Positions 33,577 through 42,292 of a DNA stretch of 64,000 nt are shown in pieces (within the stretch, counting starts at the first letter, position 1; each line of letters starts with the position of its first letter). Under the pieces are notes generated by a model, which did no database searches, was not told the origin of the DNA, and saw only the letters and a program-made list of their open reading frames with translations. A program made the position numbers and the translations under genes. Source of the DNA: Candidatus Saccharimonadota bacterium (GTDB lineage: Bacteria > Patescibacteriota > Saccharimonadia > Saccharimonadales > JAGQMS01); the NCBI GenBank assembly GCA_020428535.1, contig JAGQMS010000003.1:1-64000 (forward strand), written 5' to 3'.

Positions 33577-34698
33577 CTACTTATTATATAGGGGTATGAT
33601 TTTATCTCTCACAATTCTGTCAAACTGGAAGTTGTCTAGGAATATTTGTCTGCCCGCCATTCCCATTCTTGCCCTTAGCTTGGGGTTATTTGCTAGAGCA
33701 TCGATAGCATCTGCCAGATCTCTGGCGCTTTTTGGTGGCACTAGAATACCACTGACACTATCTTTGACAATTTCGGGGATGCTACCAACATCACTCGCAA
33801 TAATTGGCAACCCACACATCTCCGCTTCGACTAATGAGAGCCCAAAGCCTTCGTGGTAGCTTGGATGAACTAACACGTCGGCACTACGCAAAACCTGCAG
33901 GACATTGTCGATGTGCCCAAGAAATTCTATATTGTTCATACCCTGAGCCAGAGATTTAAAATGATCTGCCTCAGGCCCGCCACCGCATATTTTTAATGTG
34001 ACATCAGTGCTAGCTATTAGTTTCATGGCTTCAATCAACTCTCCAATTCCCTTGGCAGTCACAAGCCTTGAGGTCGAAACAAGAGTCAGCTTATTCTCCT
34101 TTCGTTTGGCTGGCCTGTAGTTGTCCACTACGCCTATGTATATAACCGAATAGTTAGCTGGGAGCGGCCCGCCTAAGGCCTCTTTTATTAGGCTTTGTTC
34201 GCTGAAACTTTCTATGGTTACTTGGTCGGCCAACTTGCTAGCAATAAACACTAACTTGCCAATTGGATTTTTGTACCAGACCTTATAATTTGCGTATATG
34301 TATTTCAGGTCTGCATGGTCTGTCCATATCACTTTTTTGTTAAGGAGCTTAGCTGCAAAAGTGGCAGATATAAAGTCATCACGACTTTGAGGATGAATAA
34401 CGTCTACGTGATTTTTTATAAAGCAAAAAAGGTACCAACCGGTCATAAAGAGCATCCATATAAGATAGATGGGGAAAAGCAGTACTCTTAGGCCACTGAA
34501 GTTCTGCAAAGGCCACCACGGAGAATGCATAGTTCTTAACTTCGAATTCTTTGCCATGGCCAAGGTTTTAGAATTCGCAGATAGGATTATTGGTTCATAG
34601 TCACTCTTGGCTAAGATGCCTGCCAAGTTAATAGGAAATATTTCAGCTCCACCAACATCAAACGAGTACGAGTTTCTTATTAGGGCAATTTTTTTCAC
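33577..34698 (-). CDS. GT4-family glycosyltransferase
   Basis: The 373-residue GT-B enzyme begins with the Gly-rich acceptor loop DVGGAEIFPINLAGIL. It continues with LVSTSRLVTAKGIGELIEAM and the donor-site motif PSYHEGFGLSLVEAEMCG (about residues 282-299). It starts with GTG; TAAAAT ends 6 nt before it, giving a leaderless transcript. It forms a tail-to-head pair with the next glycosyltransferase. Confidence 0.9.
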   Translation of the reverse strand: MKKIALIRNSYSFDVGGAEIFPINLAGILAKSDYEPIILSANSKTLAMAKNSKLRTMHSPWWPLQNFSGLRVLLFPIYLIWMLFMTGWYLFCFIKNHVDVIHPQSRDDFISATFAAKLLNKKVIWTDHADLKYIYANYKVWYKNPIGKLVFIASKLADQVTIESFSEQSLIKEALGGPLPANYSVIYIGVVDNYRPAKRKENKLTLVSTSRLVTAKGIGELIEAMKLIASTDVTLKICGGGPEADHFKSLAQGMNNIEFLGHIDNVLQVLRSADVLVHPSYHEGFGLSLVEAEMCGLPIIASDVGSIPEIVKDSVSGILVPPKSARDLADAIDALANNPKLRARMGMAGRQIFLDNFQFDRIVRDKIIPLYNK

Positions 34699-34704
34699 TA
34701 GTAC

Positions 34705-34710
34705 ATTTTA
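34705..34710 (-). promoter_or_regulatory. -10 element of the glycosyltransferase at 33577-34698 (leaderless, GTG start)
   Basis: TAAAAT on the minus strand ends 6 nt before the GTG start (34696-34698). No -35 consensus is evident. Confidence 0.5.
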
Positions 34711-34832
34711 TGATCTATCAGTTGCCAATAGCAAATTATCATTTATACAGCCTAAGTCTTTCTTTATGCCATCTTGGTCTTATCCGAACTGTAGTAACTC
34801 ACCAACTTTAACCATACTTATGGCCCTAACAG

Positions 34833-34841
34833 TGTTATAAT
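34833..34841 (+). promoter_or_regulatory. Extended -10 of the ABC exporter genes
   Basis: TG-T-TATAAT (hexamer 34836-34841) lies 11 nt before the ATG at 34853, leaving a leader of about 5 nt without a Shine-Dalgarno sequence. Confidence 0.6.
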
Positions 34842-34852
34842 TGAACGAAAAT

Positions 34853-35644
34853 ATGAGATATCTTTCTATTAAGAACCGCTCAATTTTGCGAGAAATGGTG
34901 AGTGCCGACTTTAAGGTTCGCTACCAAAGCTCTGTCCTCGGCTATCTGTGGTCATTGCTTAGACCTCTGTTCCTTTTTGCGATACTGTATGTAGTATTTA
35001 CATATGTATTTAAGGTTGGTAAGGGGGTGCCACATTATCCTGTATATTTACTTCTCGGAATTGTAATTTGGAACTTTTTTACAGAGACAACAATTATTGG
35101 TATGGGTTCTGTGGTTGGTAAGGGGGACCTTATTCGTAAAATCAGCATCCCAAGATATCTCGCAGTCGTTAGTTCTTCCATCTCCGCACTAATTAATCTA
35201 GTCATCAATCTGTCAGTGGTATTGCTCTTTGGGATATTTAACGGTGTAGAACTATCTTGGACATGGCTGCTTTTGCCGGTAATCTTTATTGAGTTGTTTG
35301 TTTTTTCGACTTCTCTCGCATTCCTATTATCTGCTTTATATGTAAAGTTTCGTGATGTCACATATATATGGGAAGTCGGTTTACAGGCTGCATTCTATGC
35401 TTCGCCAGTGCTGTACCCGCTCACGATAGTACCAGAGAAGTACTGGTCGTGGTTCTTTGTTAATCCAATGGCTCAAATCTTACAAGACGCTCGGTATGTG
35501 TTTGTGACAAAGGACACGGTAACTGCGTGGAATGCTGGATCAGTATGGTGGGCGGCCGTCCCCTTGGGTATAGTTATGTTGACAGTAGTTGTATCCAGGA
35601 AGTATTTTAAGAAACAGGCTAGCTCATTTGCGGAGAACATCTAG
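34853..35644 (+). CDS. wzm: Polysaccharide ABC transporter, permease (Wzm/TagG type)
   Basis: The 263-residue membrane protein has about six helices and the ABC-2 polysaccharide exporter pattern. The cytosolic lead ILREMVSADFKVRYQSSVLGYLW is followed by helices containing FAILYVVFTYVFKVG and IWNFFTETTIIG. It would move an undecaprenyl-linked glycan across the membrane with the ATPase encoded 1 nt downstream. ATG 34853 is preferred to the TTG at 34841 because the TTG lies at the end of the -10. Confidence 0.9.
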   Translation: MRYLSIKNRSILREMVSADFKVRYQSSVLGYLWSLLRPLFLFAILYVVFTYVFKVGKGVPHYPVYLLLGIVIWNFFTETTIIGMGSVVGKGDLIRKISIPRYLAVVSSSISALINLVINLSVVLLFGIFNGVELSWTWLLLPVIFIELFVFSTSLAFLLSALYVKFRDVTYIWEVGLQAAFYASPVLYPLTIVPEKYWSWFFVNPMAQILQDARYVFVTKDTVTAWNAGSVWWAAVPLGIVMLTVVVSRKYFKKQASSFAENI

Positions 35645-35645
35645 G

Positions 35646-36815
35646 ATGAAAGAGGACATTGCGATTAAAGTCCATGATCTGCACAAGTCATTTGACTTGC
35701 CAGAGAATAAGACTACCTCACTAAAACAGCTGTTCGTCGGGTTCGGAAAAAAACAGAGAAAGCACCGTCAAAAGGTTCTTGAAGGAGTAGATTTTGAGGT
35801 AAAAAAGGGGGAATTCTTCGGTATCGTTGGTCGGAACGGAAGCGGAAAAAGCACATTGCTGAAGATTCTTGCTGGGGTATATGCTCCGGATAAGGGAGGC
35901 GTGGTAATAAACGGCAACGTAACACCTTTTATCGAGCTCGGAGTCGGATTCAATCCAGAACTCTCAGGAAAAGATAATGTGTATCTGAGTGCTTCTTTGC
36001 TTGGATACAGTCGGAAACAAGTTGATGCAATGTATGACGAGATAGTAGATTTCGCTGAGCTGCACGACCACATGGACAAAAAGCTCAAGAACTATTCGTC
36101 GGGTATGCAAGTAAGGCTAGCTTTCTCTATTGCCATAAAAGCCAAGAACGACATACTCATATTTGATGAGGTGTTGGCAGTAGGCGATGAGGCATTTCAA
36201 AAAAAATGCATGAGGATATTTGAAGAATATAGACTAAATAAGCAGACAGTAATTCTTGTAACACATAGTATGGATAATGTCCGTCGGCTATGCACCAGGG
36301 CACTTATGTTGTCTGACGGAAAGATAGAGCTGATAGGAAGCGTAAAGAGAGTAGCGAACGCATACTCGAAGAGCAACCTAGAGCCAGTTAGTGCTGATAC
36401 TCAAACCATTCAACCCCAAGAAGATTTAGATAAGATCCAGCTGTCTGGGTGCGATACTACCTATAATCCTGGTGATGTACTGAATGTAAAGATTGCTTGG
36501 CCAAAAATAAAGGGTGTAAAAATGGCTGGGGTTGCTATTGTGCGAAGCAACGGAGAATATGTTTTTGGTACAAATACTGGAGATATTGTCCTAAAAAATA
36601 ATCAGATCTACTATTCAGTTGATCTAGATCTGGGTCCAGGCGCATACTTTTTACGTGTTGCAGTTTACGATAAGACTGGCAAATGCATCGCTTTTAATGA
36701 AAGTAAATGTAGATTTCTAATCCATGATGATCTAAGGAAAGACGTAGGCGGTCAAGTTAGACTTAGGCATAATTATTCTAACAGTGAAATCGAAACCGTT
36801 ACTGATGAACACTAA
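35646..36815 (+). CDS. wzt: Polysaccharide ABC transporter, ATPase with Wzt C-terminal domain
   Basis: The 389-residue protein has an ABC domain with Walker A GRNGSGKSTLLK (about residues 62-73), signature YSSGMQVRLAFS, and Walker B DILIFDEVLAVGD. Residues 250-385 form a beta-sandwich like the Wzt carbohydrate-binding domain (TYNPGDVLNVKIAW, GVAIVRSNGEYVFGTNT). That domain recognises the capped end of the exported glycan in E. coli O8/O9 systems, which fits the methyltransferases nearby. The upstream 19-residue extension in frame overlaps the permease and is not part of it. Confidence 0.92.
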   Translation: MKEDIAIKVHDLHKSFDLPENKTTSLKQLFVGFGKKQRKHRQKVLEGVDFEVKKGEFFGIVGRNGSGKSTLLKILAGVYAPDKGGVVINGNVTPFIELGVGFNPELSGKDNVYLSASLLGYSRKQVDAMYDEIVDFAELHDHMDKKLKNYSSGMQVRLAFSIAIKAKNDILIFDEVLAVGDEAFQKKCMRIFEEYRLNKQTVILVTHSMDNVRRLCTRALMLSDGKIELIGSVKRVANAYSKSNLEPVSADTQTIQPQEDLDKIQLSGCDTTYNPGDVLNVKIAWPKIKGVKMAGVAIVRSNGEYVFGTNTGDIVLKNNQIYYSVDLDLGPGAYFLRVAVYDKTGKCIAFNESKCRFLIHDDLRKDVGGQVRLRHNYSNSEIETVTDEH

Positions 36816-36955
36816 ACAAAATGAATGCGAAATATGTGACTGATAGTGACTGTATTATCCCTTATATTACTACAGTTATTCGAGCAAAATATGTATAATG
36901 GTACGGTTAATAATATTCAAATATTATACGTTGGATCATAATTAGGAGGAGGAGT

Positions 36956-37957
36956 ATGTTCAAAGATAAAGTATTGCTTATTACCGGTGGAACAGGCTCT
37001 TTTGGCAACGAAGTATTAAAAGGGTTCTTGTATACGGATATTAGAGAAATTCGCATATTTTCCAGAGACGAGAAAAAACAAGATGATATGCGTAAAAAAT
37101 ACAATAACCCCAAGTTGAAATTTTATATTGGAGATGTGCGAGATCTGAGTAGTGTGGATACGGTAATGAGTGGGGTAGATTATATCTTTCACGCTGCGGC
37201 ACTTAAGCAAGTTCCGTCTTGTGAATTCTTCCCGCTTGAGGCAGTCAAGACAAATGTCATTGGTACGGACAATGTTCTTACCTCAGCCATTAAACATGGA
37301 GTGGAAAAGGTAATTTGTCTCAGTACAGATAAAGCGGCTTACCCAATCAATGCAATGGGTACAAGCAAGGCCATGATGGAGAAGATTATTGTTGCCAAAG
37401 CAAGACAGCTTGGCGCAGATGCAAAGACCACAATTTGTCTAACGAGGTATGGTAACGTCATGGGGTCTCGTGGATCGGTGATCCCTCTTTTCTACAAATT
37501 AATTAGCGAAAAGAAACCCCTTACAATCACAAATCCAAAGATGACACGTTTCATGATGACTCTCGCTGATGCGGTAGACTTGGTTGTGTTTGCTTTTACT
37601 CACGGCAATCAAGGGGATTTGTTTATCCAAAAGGCGCCAGCTGCAACTATAGAAACACTTGCGACAGCCGTAAAGAAGTATAAAAAGGCTGATGTACCAA
37701 CTGAAATTATTGGCACCAGGCACGGTGAAAAAGCGCATGAAGTTCTTGTTACTAGTGAGGAAATGTCAAAGGGTGAAGATATGGGGAATTTCTTTAGGGT
37801 ACCAATGGACAACAGAGATATGAATTATGGAAAGTTCTACCCAGAAGGTAGCGGTAAGGTTGAGGAGTTTACACCGTACAGCTCAGACGTAACAGAACGC
37901 CTTGATGTCGAAGGGACCATTGCACTTCTCAAAAAAATGGGTGAGGTGGAAGCATGA
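36956..37957 (+). CDS. capE: UDP-GlcNAc 4,6-dehydratase/epimerase (FnlA/CapE type)
   Basis: The 333-residue SDR enzyme has NAD-binding TGGTGSFG (residues 10-17), HAAALKQVPSCE and STDKAAYPINAMGTSKAMME, typical of the FnlA/CapE/WbjB group. These take UDP-GlcNAc through 4,6-dehydration and C5 (and C3) epimerisation, the first step to UDP-L-FucNAc. AGGAGGAGG precedes the ATG. It is followed, with 4-nt overlaps, by a reductase and a 2-epimerase, which completes the pathway order. A TATAAT at 36894-36899 is a possible promoter. Confidence 0.9.
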   Translation: MFKDKVLLITGGTGSFGNEVLKGFLYTDIREIRIFSRDEKKQDDMRKKYNNPKLKFYIGDVRDLSSVDTVMSGVDYIFHAAALKQVPSCEFFPLEAVKTNVIGTDNVLTSAIKHGVEKVICLSTDKAAYPINAMGTSKAMMEKIIVAKARQLGADAKTTICLTRYGNVMGSRGSVIPLFYKLISEKKPLTITNPKMTRFMMTLADAVDLVVFAFTHGNQGDLFIQKAPAATIETLATAVKKYKKADVPTEIIGTRHGEKAHEVLVTSEEMSKGEDMGNFFRVPMDNRDMNYGKFYPEGSGKVEEFTPYSSDVTERLDVEGTIALLKKMGEVEA

Positions 37958-38808
37958 AAGCATTAATCGTTGGTGGCGACGGTATGCTTGGCCATGTGGT
38001 CAAGCTGTACTTGGGTGAGCGGGGGCATGAGGTAAGAGCTACATCCCGCAGTGGCAAGGCCGATTATCAATTTGACGCAACTACAGACCTAAATGATGTG
38101 GAACAGTTTGTTGATGACTTTCGCCCTGATGCGGTCATTAACTGCATTGGCATACTCAACAAGGTAGCAGAAGAAAACCAAGCATTAGCTGTGCTCGTAA
38201 ATAGCTACCTACCACATTTTCTAGATGAACTCTGTGTGAGAAAAGGTGTTAAATTTGTGCACGTATCCACTGACTGTGTATTTGAGGGTGACGGAATTGG
38301 AAATTACACGGAAGCAAGCCCGAGGGATGCAACAAGCTTCTATGGCCGCTCTAAGGCACTGGGAGAAGTAGAAAATGATTCAAATCTTACACTTAGAACT
38401 TCAATAGTTGGGCCAGACACAAATGATAATGGTGTTGGACTGTTCCAGTGGTTCATGAACCAAGCAGGCGAGGCCAATGGGTTTGACCATGTGTACTGGT
38501 CTGGAGTCACAACTATTCAGCTCGCTAAGGCCATAGAAGCAGCAATTGAAAACAACCTTACCGGCCTACGCCATGTCGTGAATGGCAAGAAGATCGATAA
38601 GTATAGTCTTCTGGAACTTTTCAAAAAGCATTTCAATAAACAGATTGAAATTCACCGAAAAAGCGATGTAGTAAGCGACAAGAGTATTGTTTGTACCACC
38701 GACTTTGACTTTGAAGTACCCAGTTATGACCAAATGGTCAAAGAGATGGGAGAGTGGGTCATGAGTCATGAGGGTCTTTACACACCAAGTCAAAGGGTTT
38801 CGCAATGA
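37954..38808 (+). CDS. RmlD-like NAD(P)-dependent sugar-nucleotide reductase (FnlB/CapF position)
   Basis: The 284-residue SDR protein has VGGDGMLGHVVKLYL as the nucleotide site, VINCIGILNK and STDCVFEGDGIG, then YGRSKALGE carrying the catalytic Tyr and Lys. Its shape is RmlD-like. Classical CapF is longer because of a C-terminal cupin domain, absent here. Genomic position between capE and capG implies it reduces the 4-keto intermediate to UDP-6-deoxy-talNAc. It overlaps both neighbours by 4 nt. Confidence 0.82.
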   Translation: MKALIVGGDGMLGHVVKLYLGERGHEVRATSRSGKADYQFDATTDLNDVEQFVDDFRPDAVINCIGILNKVAEENQALAVLVNSYLPHFLDELCVRKGVKFVHVSTDCVFEGDGIGNYTEASPRDATSFYGRSKALGEVENDSNLTLRTSIVGPDTNDNGVGLFQWFMNQAGEANGFDHVYWSGVTTIQLAKAIEAAIENNLTGLRHVVNGKKIDKYSLLELFKKHFNKQIEIHRKSDVVSDKSIVCTTDFDFEVPSYDQMVKEMGEWVMSHEGLYTPSQRVSQ

Positions 38809-39908
38809 AAGTAATGACAATAGTTGGCACTCGGCCAGAGATTATAAAGCTATCTGCTGTTATAGCCGAGTTAGATAAGTTTACTGAGCATATACTGGTG
38901 CATACCGGGCAAAATTATGATTACGAATTAAATGAGATATTTTTCGATGGGATGGGCATTAGAAAGCCAGATATATTTATGGAGGCAGCTGGTAAAGATG
39001 CAGCTGAAACCATTGGCAATGTGATCATTAAGTCAGATCAGCTTTTCAAAGAGCATAAGCCGGATGCACTCCTATTATACGGAGACACAAATTCCTGTAT
39101 GGCGGTGATTTCGGCAAAGAGGAACAAAATACCTGTGTTCCATATGGAAGCCGGAAACCGATGCTTTGATCAGAGAGTTCCAGAAGAACTGAATCGTAAG
39201 GTAGTTGATCACCTAAGTGACATAAATATGACAATCACTGAGCATGCTAGGCGATATCTGGTAGCCGAAGGAATACGCCCGGAGACGGTAATAAAAGTCG
39301 GCTCAAGTATGAAGGAAGTGCTTGCCAATAACAAGCAATCTATAGCTAGCAGTAGTGTACTTGCTGATTTAGGGCTAAAAGAAAAAGGATACTTTCTCTT
39401 AAGCGCCCATCGAGAAGAGAACGTAGACAGTGAGAAGAATTTTGCTGACCTGATTGAGTCTATCAATGCAATCTGTGAAACGTATAAGTTTCCTGTAATT
39501 TTTTCTGTACACCCACGCACTCAGAAGAAAATTGACGCCAGTGGAGTTAAGTTACATAAGCTTGTTCAGACAATGAAGCCTCTTGGTTTCGCAGACTACA
39601 TCAAGCTACAACAAAATGCTTACTGCGTGATATCAGATAGCGGCACCATTACCGAGGAATCATCATTACTCGGGTTCCCGGCCATTACAGTACGTCAGGC
39701 GCACGAGAGGCCTGAGGGAATGGACGAGGGTACACTCATCATGACAGGTCTAGACAAGGACACGGTCCTAGATTCCATTAAAGTTGTAACCTCTAAGCGT
39801 ATGCCGATTGTTGGAGACTACGATGCGGATAATGTTGCCCAGAAGGTAGTAAGAATTATTATGAGTTACACCGGCTATGTTAATCGGACTGTTTGGCGGT
39901 TTCAGTGA
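38805..39908 (+). CDS. UDP-N-acetylglucosamine 2-epimerase family enzyme (FnlC/CapG type)
   Basis: The 367-residue non-hydrolysing epimerase has MTIVGTRPEIIKLSAVI at the start. It continues with LVHTGQNYDYELNEIFF, GDTNSCMAVISAKR, HMEAGNRCFDQRVPEE and a C-terminal SDSGTITEESSLLGFPAIT. These are family hallmarks shared by WecB and FnlC. In this operon it most likely makes UDP-L-FucNAc from the talose derivative. A WecB-type ManNAc role is the alternative. Confidence 0.88.
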   Translation: MKVMTIVGTRPEIIKLSAVIAELDKFTEHILVHTGQNYDYELNEIFFDGMGIRKPDIFMEAAGKDAAETIGNVIIKSDQLFKEHKPDALLLYGDTNSCMAVISAKRNKIPVFHMEAGNRCFDQRVPEELNRKVVDHLSDINMTITEHARRYLVAEGIRPETVIKVGSSMKEVLANNKQSIASSSVLADLGLKEKGYFLLSAHREENVDSEKNFADLIESINAICETYKFPVIFSVHPRTQKKIDASGVKLHKLVQTMKPLGFADYIKLQQNAYCVISDSGTITEESSLLGFPAITVRQAHERPEGMDEGTLIMTGLDKDTVLDSIKVVTSKRMPIVGDYDADNVAQKVVRIIMSYTGYVNRTVWRFQ

Positions 39909-39974
39909 TAGAGAATATCTGCTTCGTACAATCACATTTTTATGAATATAATAGAACGAGGACAAGGAGCTAAT

Positions 39975-40730
39975 ATGAAGGTAGCAGTAATAGGGTATGG
40001 ATTTGTAGGCAAACAAGTACATGGGCTATTCGGAAAGCACACTGTAGTTATTTACGACCCACCAGCAGGGTATGATGACAAGGATGCTGTCAATGAGTGT
40101 GACCTAGCGGTTGTTTGCGTTCCTACTCAATCAAAAAGTGATGGCAGCTGTGATACCTCAATAGTCGAAGAAGTTGTGTCCTGGATCACGTGCCCCATTT
40201 TAATCAAGTCGGCTGTAATACCAGGAACAACGGAAATGCTCGTGAAGAAGTATAAAAAATTAATAGCTGTCTCTCCAGAATACGCTGGAGAATCAGAATA
40301 TGATAATACCTATGAATATTTTCATAAAAGTATGATTCATACACCATGGATAGTACTAGGCGGTACCGACGAAGTGGTTGATTACATCTACAATATTTTA
40401 TTACCAATTGTTGGGCCCGAAAAGAAATGGTATTTCCTTACTTCTAGAGAAGCTGAAACAGTAAAATATTTCGAGAATACATTTTTTGCCTTTAAGGTAT
40501 CAATCGTGAATGAGTTTTATGACATATGCCAGACCTTGGATGTTGATTGGAAAAAGGTAAGAGAAGCATGGCTAGCCGATCCGCGTTTGAGCCCGATGCA
40601 TACGGCGGTATTTACTAGTAAGCGTGGTTATGGTGGTAAGTGCTTTCCAAAAGACACTAAAGCTCTGCTCGCAAAGTGTAAAGAACTAGGTTTCAGCCCG
40701 CCACTGCTCAATACTATGGTGGGGGAGTAG
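39975..40730 (+). CDS. Short UDP-sugar/GDP-mannose dehydrogenase-like protein
   Basis: The 251-residue protein has the NAD-binding start VAVIGYGFVGKQVHGLFG, the middle segment CVPTQS and VIPGTTE, and the catalytic loop GYGGKCFPKDTKAL (about residues 219-232) with the active Cys. It ends shortly after, so the C-terminal UDP-binding domain of full-length UDP-glucose dehydrogenases (about 400-450 residues) is missing. The stop is clean and no remnant follows. It could be a natural short form or a truncated one. AAGGAG precedes the ATG, which sits in the same direction as the FucNAc operon. Confidence 0.75.
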   Translation: MKVAVIGYGFVGKQVHGLFGKHTVVIYDPPAGYDDKDAVNECDLAVVCVPTQSKSDGSCDTSIVEEVVSWITCPILIKSAVIPGTTEMLVKKYKKLIAVSPEYAGESEYDNTYEYFHKSMIHTPWIVLGGTDEVVDYIYNILLPIVGPEKKWYFLTSREAETVKYFENTFFAFKVSIVNEFYDICQTLDVDWKKVREAWLADPRLSPMHTAVFTSKRGYGGKCFPKDTKALLAKCKELGFSPPLLNTMVGE

Positions 40731-40752
40731 TCTGCTAAACAGAGGAATTGAT

Positions 40753-42213
40753 GTGTACATCTCAAAAAAAGAAGAGTTGAGTATTAAGAAGACCAGAGTC
40801 ATGTTCTGCACTACCCACTGGCGTACTGGGGGAATGGAAAGAAAAATGTCCAATCTCTTCGGGGAACTTGTAAAATATCACGATGTATATTTACTTACTG
40901 TTGGTAGAAGCGGTGGCAAGATCAAGGTTCCAAGCGAGGTAACCAATGTTGTTGTTTCGGAGAAAGAGTATAAGCTGGCTTATTCTCGGGCTGCGATAAG
41001 AGAGGCTCTCAAGCATAAGGTAGATGTCGTGGTAGGCGTCATGAATCTCTTCAGTGGTCAGCTCGACCTCTATGAAGAATGCAAAAAGAATCATATAAAA
41101 ACTATTGCAGCCAACAGCGAGTATTTCTTCTATCCATATTTGAACGCTAATAATTTTGGCATCGTTGGTCGTCGTCAAAAAGTATTCGCTGATGTAGACG
41201 CGGTATTATGGCAAACGAATTTTAGTGCTTCAGTCTACGCGCACATAAATTCCAACGGATATGTAGTACCTAATCCTAATACTTTCCCGGTTCAAGATAA
41301 GCTTGCCGCTAAGGACGAAAAAATAGTTCTATGCGTTGGTCGGTTCAATGACTACGTAAAGCGTATAGACAGAGCATTGTTGTGTTTCAGTAAAGTTTTA
41401 ATTAGTGAGCCCAATGCAAGGTTATTGATCGTCGGGCCATGCGACATAGACTTGCAGATGGAAGAGTTGGGGAATAAGAGTATCAGGGATTTAATGATGG
41501 ACCTGAACATCAGTTACTCTCAGGTTAGTTTTATTGGAGAAGTTGGTATGGTGGAAAAATACTACCAGAGAGCGAGCGTCTTACTACTAACTTCCAACAA
41601 CGAAGGATTCAGCAATGTAATTAGTGAAGCAGCATGTTTCGGATTGCCTGTAGTTTACAATGAAATCCCCGGACACGACGATCTGGTCGTAGACGGACTT
41701 ACTGGCTTTGCGGTCAAGCAAGATGATATGGATAGCTTGGCTGATAAGGTTGTTGAGGTATTGCGTAACGATGAGCTAAGGGAGAGAATGGGTCGTGAGG
41801 CATCTAGGCACGTAAGTCAATTCGATATTAAAAACATTGCAAGCAAGTGGAACTTGGTGATAGACCGTGTGACGTCGAAAGCCACAGATATCGAAAATAA
41901 AAGGCTCATTAAAGAACTTGGCTTTAAAATAAACGATTATTTTAAATTTAGTACGTTACTGACAAGCGAGCTCAACAGGATATTTCAGGTTTCATTGGGG
42001 CGTAATGTTGTTCTAGCCAACCAACTCTTACACATGGAGGATAAGCTTAATAGTACGACTATCAGATTAACTAGTGAACTAGACGAGCTAAAAAGCCAAT
42101 ATCAAGCAATTGTCAATTCGAAAGCATGGAGGCTGGCTAGTCTGACCAGACATGTTGTAAATATACCCAGATTAATTCTTAAGTACTTAACTAACCGAAA
42201 TAAAAGCGTATGA
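40753..42213 (+). CDS. GT4-family glycosyltransferase with C-terminal helical tail
   Basis: The 486-residue protein starts at GTG; GAGGA lies 6 nt before it and the overlapping ATG two bases earlier is in another frame. N-terminal FCTTHWRTGGMERKMSNLF is the acceptor-side loop. C-terminal LCVGRFNDYVKRIDRALLCF and SNNEGFSNVISEAACFG form the donor site. Residues 390-486 are a coiled-coil-like extension with NSKAWRLASLTRHV near the end, a motif often found at the tails of surface-glycan transferases. It is a paralogue of the transferase at 45159. Confidence 0.88.
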   Translation: MYISKKEELSIKKTRVMFCTTHWRTGGMERKMSNLFGELVKYHDVYLLTVGRSGGKIKVPSEVTNVVVSEKEYKLAYSRAAIREALKHKVDVVVGVMNLFSGQLDLYEECKKNHIKTIAANSEYFFYPYLNANNFGIVGRRQKVFADVDAVLWQTNFSASVYAHINSNGYVVPNPNTFPVQDKLAAKDEKIVLCVGRFNDYVKRIDRALLCFSKVLISEPNARLLIVGPCDIDLQMEELGNKSIRDLMMDLNISYSQVSFIGEVGMVEKYYQRASVLLLTSNNEGFSNVISEAACFGLPVVYNEIPGHDDLVVDGLTGFAVKQDDMDSLADKVVEVLRNDELRERMGREASRHVSQFDIKNIASKWNLVIDRVTSKATDIENKRLIKELGFKINDYFKFSTLLTSELNRIFQVSLGRNVVLANQLLHMEDKLNSTTIRLTSELDELKSQYQAIVNSKAWRLASLTRHVVNIPRLILKYLTNRNKSV

Positions 42214-42292
42214 TTCTATTTCTGACTGGCATTGCTGAAGGAGCTTCACATACAACATCTAATAGCGCATACGAGAATAATAGGAGACATCA

